DNA of 7,374 nt from Candidatus Aminicenantes bacterium UBA4820. GTDB lineage: Bacteria; Acidobacteriota; UBA4820. Shown here in pieces: positions 6,016 through 7,374 of the stretch (positions are counted from its first letter, which is position 1; every line of letters begins with the position of its first letter). Both the position numbers and the translations under genes were made by a program. Location of the stretch: the NCBI GenBank assembly GCA_002402325.1, contig DHFQ01000042.1, forward strand, positions 1 to 7,374. The letters run 5' to 3'. The notes below the pieces were generated by a model. It was given only the letters and a program-made list of their open reading frames with translations. It made no database searches and was not told the DNA's origin.

Positions 6016-7278
6016 TTATGTCCCTTCCTGCCATGATGAAAGATATTCTTTTTGCTCCTGTGTCAACTCGTCAATGGAACGCCCCATTGTATCAAGTTTG
6101 ATAGACGCAATTTCCATATCAATCTCTTCGGGAATGACATAAACATCCTTTTTAATTTTGTCGTAGTTTTTCAAAATCCATTCAACTGCAAGAGATTGAT
6201 TTGCAAATGACATATCCATAACCATCGCAGGATGTCCTTCGGCAGCGGAAAGATTTACAAGCCTTCCTTCCGCAAGAAGATAAATCGTCTTACCCGATGG
6301 CAGTTTGTAGCCTTCAACAAACTCCCGTATCTTCTTTTTTTCAACAGCCATTTTGTATAACCCATCTTCAAGTTCAAGTTCAACATTGAAATGGCCTGAA
6401 TTTGCAACTATCGCTCCATCCTTCATCCTGATAAAATGCTCTCTTCTAATAACATTTTTGTTTCCTGTAACGGTTATGAAAAGGTCACCTCTTAAAGAAG
6501 CCTCAGCCATCGTCATAACTTCAAAGCCATCCATAATAGCTTCAAGAGCCTTCACGGGATTTATTTCAGTTATAATGACATTTGCACCAAGCCCTCTTGC
6601 CCTCATCGCTACGCCCTTTCCGCACCAGCCGTAGCCAGCAATTACGACGGTTGAACCTGCAATCAGCATATTTGTAGCCCTTATTACTCCATCAAGGGTT
6701 GATTGACCTGTTCCATATCTGTTGTCAAAGAAATGCTTTGTCATCGCCTCATTCACAGCAACAATGGGATATTCTAAAACTCCATTTTTTGCCATTGATT
6801 TTAATCTTATCACACCCGTTGTCGTTTCTTCAGTTCCACCTATTACACCTTTTAAAACTTCTTTTCTTTTTGAATGACAGGTGGAAACGAGGTCTGCCCC
6901 ATCATCCATCGTTACCATCGGCTTAATATCAAGAACAGAATTTATGTGATTGTAGTAGGTTTCGTTGTCTTCACCCTTTATTGCATAGACAGAAACCCCA
7001 CTATCAAGTGCAAGAGTAGATGCAACATCGTCTTGAGTTGAAAGAGGATTACTTGCACAAAGGGCAACTTCCGCACCACCCGATTTGAGGGTGTTAATCA
7101 AATTTGCAGTCTCTGTCGTAACATGGAGGCACGCCGAGATTCTAACACCTTTAAATGGCTTTTCCTTTTCAAATCTTTCCCTTATTTTTCTCAAAACGGG
7201 CATCTGCCTTTCAGCCCATTCCACCCTCTCTCTTCCCTTTTCCTTCAAATTTTTATCTTTAATATCGTAGTAGCCCAT
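6016..7278 (-). CDS. ahcY: S-adenosylhomocysteinase (adenosylhomocysteine hydrolase)
   Basis: AhcY reversibly splits S-adenosylhomocysteine into adenosine and homocysteine with a bound NAD, relieving product inhibition of methyltransferases. The 420-residue protein shows CLHVTTETANL (H52), CASNPLSTQDDVA, MDDGADLV (D126), GGTEETTTGV (E151), NEAMTKHFFDNRYGTGQS (K181, D185), the Rossmann loop GYGWCGKG (215-222) with E238 after the second strand, NSGHFN (H296) and NLSAAEGHPAMVMDMSFANQ (H349). All catalytic and NAD-contact residues expected from the human enzyme are in place. It lacks the roughly 40-residue insert of many proteobacterial enzymes and the C-terminal Lys/Tyr NAD-binding tail of the eukaryotic type, ending in DELTQEQKEYLSSWQEGT as in archaeal and Thermotoga-type enzymes. 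An ATG two codons upstream (7284) abuts GGAG with no spacer; the ATG at 7278 has a 6-base spacer and is preferred. It follows metK directly. Confidence 0.96.
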   Translation of the reverse strand: MGYYDIKDKNLKEKGRERVEWAERQMPVLRKIRERFEKEKPFKGVRISACLHVTTETANLINTLKSGGAEVALCASNPLSTQDDVASTLALDSGVSVYAIKGEDNETYYNHINSVLDIKPMVTMDDGADLVSTCHSKRKEVLKGVIGGTEETTTGVIRLKSMAKNGVLEYPIVAVNEAMTKHFFDNRYGTGQSTLDGVIRATNMLIAGSTVVIAGYGWCGKGVAMRARGLGANVIITEINPVKALEAIMDGFEVMTMAEASLRGDLFITVTGNKNVIRREHFIRMKDGAIVANSGHFNVELELEDGLYKMAVEKKKIREFVEGYKLPSGKTIYLLAEGRLVNLSAAEGHPAMVMDMSFANQSLAVEWILKNYDKIKKDVYVIPEEIDMEIASIKLDTMGRSIDELTQEQKEYLSSWQEGT

Positions 7279-7284
7279 ATTCAT

Positions 7285-7290
7285 CTCCTA
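7285..7290 (-). promoter_or_regulatory. ahcY ribosome-binding site fused to the metK stop codon
   Basis: The minus strand reads TAGGAG: TAG is the metK stop and AGGAG is the Shine-Dalgarno site. It touches the upstream ATG (7284) but stands 6 bases from the ATG at 7278, favouring the latter. The arrangement suggests coupled translation of metK and ahcY. Confidence 0.7.
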
Positions 7291-7374
7291 TGCCTTTACC
7301 GCTGTAAGTAAGTCATTGACTCTATCAGTAGATTCCCATTTAAACTCCTTGAGTTCTCTTCCAAAATGGCCATA
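7288..7374 (-). CDS. metK: S-adenosylmethionine synthetase MetK, C-terminal end only
   Basis: The last 28 codons are visible on the minus strand, beginning YGHFGRELKEFKWESTD and ending LLTAVKA before the TAG at 7288-7290. YGHFGR followed by a W-E-x-T-D segment is the conserved C-terminus of bacterial MetK (typically AYGHFGR...PWE.TD), which makes S-adenosylmethionine from methionine and ATP. The rest of the gene and any SAM-responsive leader lie outside the window. The neighbour ahcY handles the by-product of SAM use, which supports the call despite the short stretch. Confidence 0.88.
   Translation of the reverse strand, partial: YGHFGRELKEFKWESTDRVNDLLTAVKA

Noticed and set aside
6007..6018. 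Palindrome TAACTATAGTTA at the ahcY stop, followed by a short T-run on the minus strand
   Set aside because: The stem is very AT-rich with few usable pairs and includes the stop codon; too weak to call a terminator.

Overview
The window is AT-rich, tightly packed bacterial DNA. It has a plus-strand gene string from 1 to about 5341, a minus-strand metabolic pair at the right end, and between them a 674-base decayed intergenic island. The organism looks like a deep-branching, possibly anaerobic or thermophilic bacterium. The best clue is an Hfq-like protein with a long disordered N-terminus, which from memory resembles Acidobacteriota proteins. The short, archaeal/Thermotoga-type S-adenosylhomocysteinase fits but does not prove this. 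Taxonomy here is inference only.

Left arm (+): the C-terminal part of RicT (PSP1/YaaT family), an Hfq/Sm-like RNA-binding protein, PdxA (vitamin B6 synthesis) and SerS (seryl-tRNA synthetase) overlap successively by 8, 4 and 1 bases, so they are almost certainly one translationally coupled operon. After 29 bases comes a secreted 752-residue protein with 13 Asp-box repeats (beta-propeller type) and a C-terminal Ig/IPT-like domain. It has a strong Shine-Dalgarno site of its own but no visible terminator or convincing promoter before it.

Middle (5342-6015): no intact gene. On the minus strand lies a DUF2283 gene broken by one frameshift next to an A8 run. Just upstream of it is the possible tail of a partner gene. 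Next is a 213-bp segment bounded by 16-bp inverted repeats (15/16 identical) with imperfect inner arms, which looks like a MITE or internally deleted insertion sequence. One reading is a small DUF2283 two-gene module wrecked by insertion and indels.

Right arm (-): the last 28 codons of metK (S-adenosylmethionine synthetase) are followed by ahcY (S-adenosylhomocysteinase). The metK stop codon is built into the ahcY ribosome-binding site. The pair forms part of the activated-methyl cycle: SAM is made, used by methyltransferases, and the S-adenosylhomocysteine product is hydrolysed.

The most interesting points are the overlap of ricT with an Hfq-like gene, which hints at a shared RNA-processing role, and the degraded DUF2283/MITE island. 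I did not find a convincing new multi-gene system.
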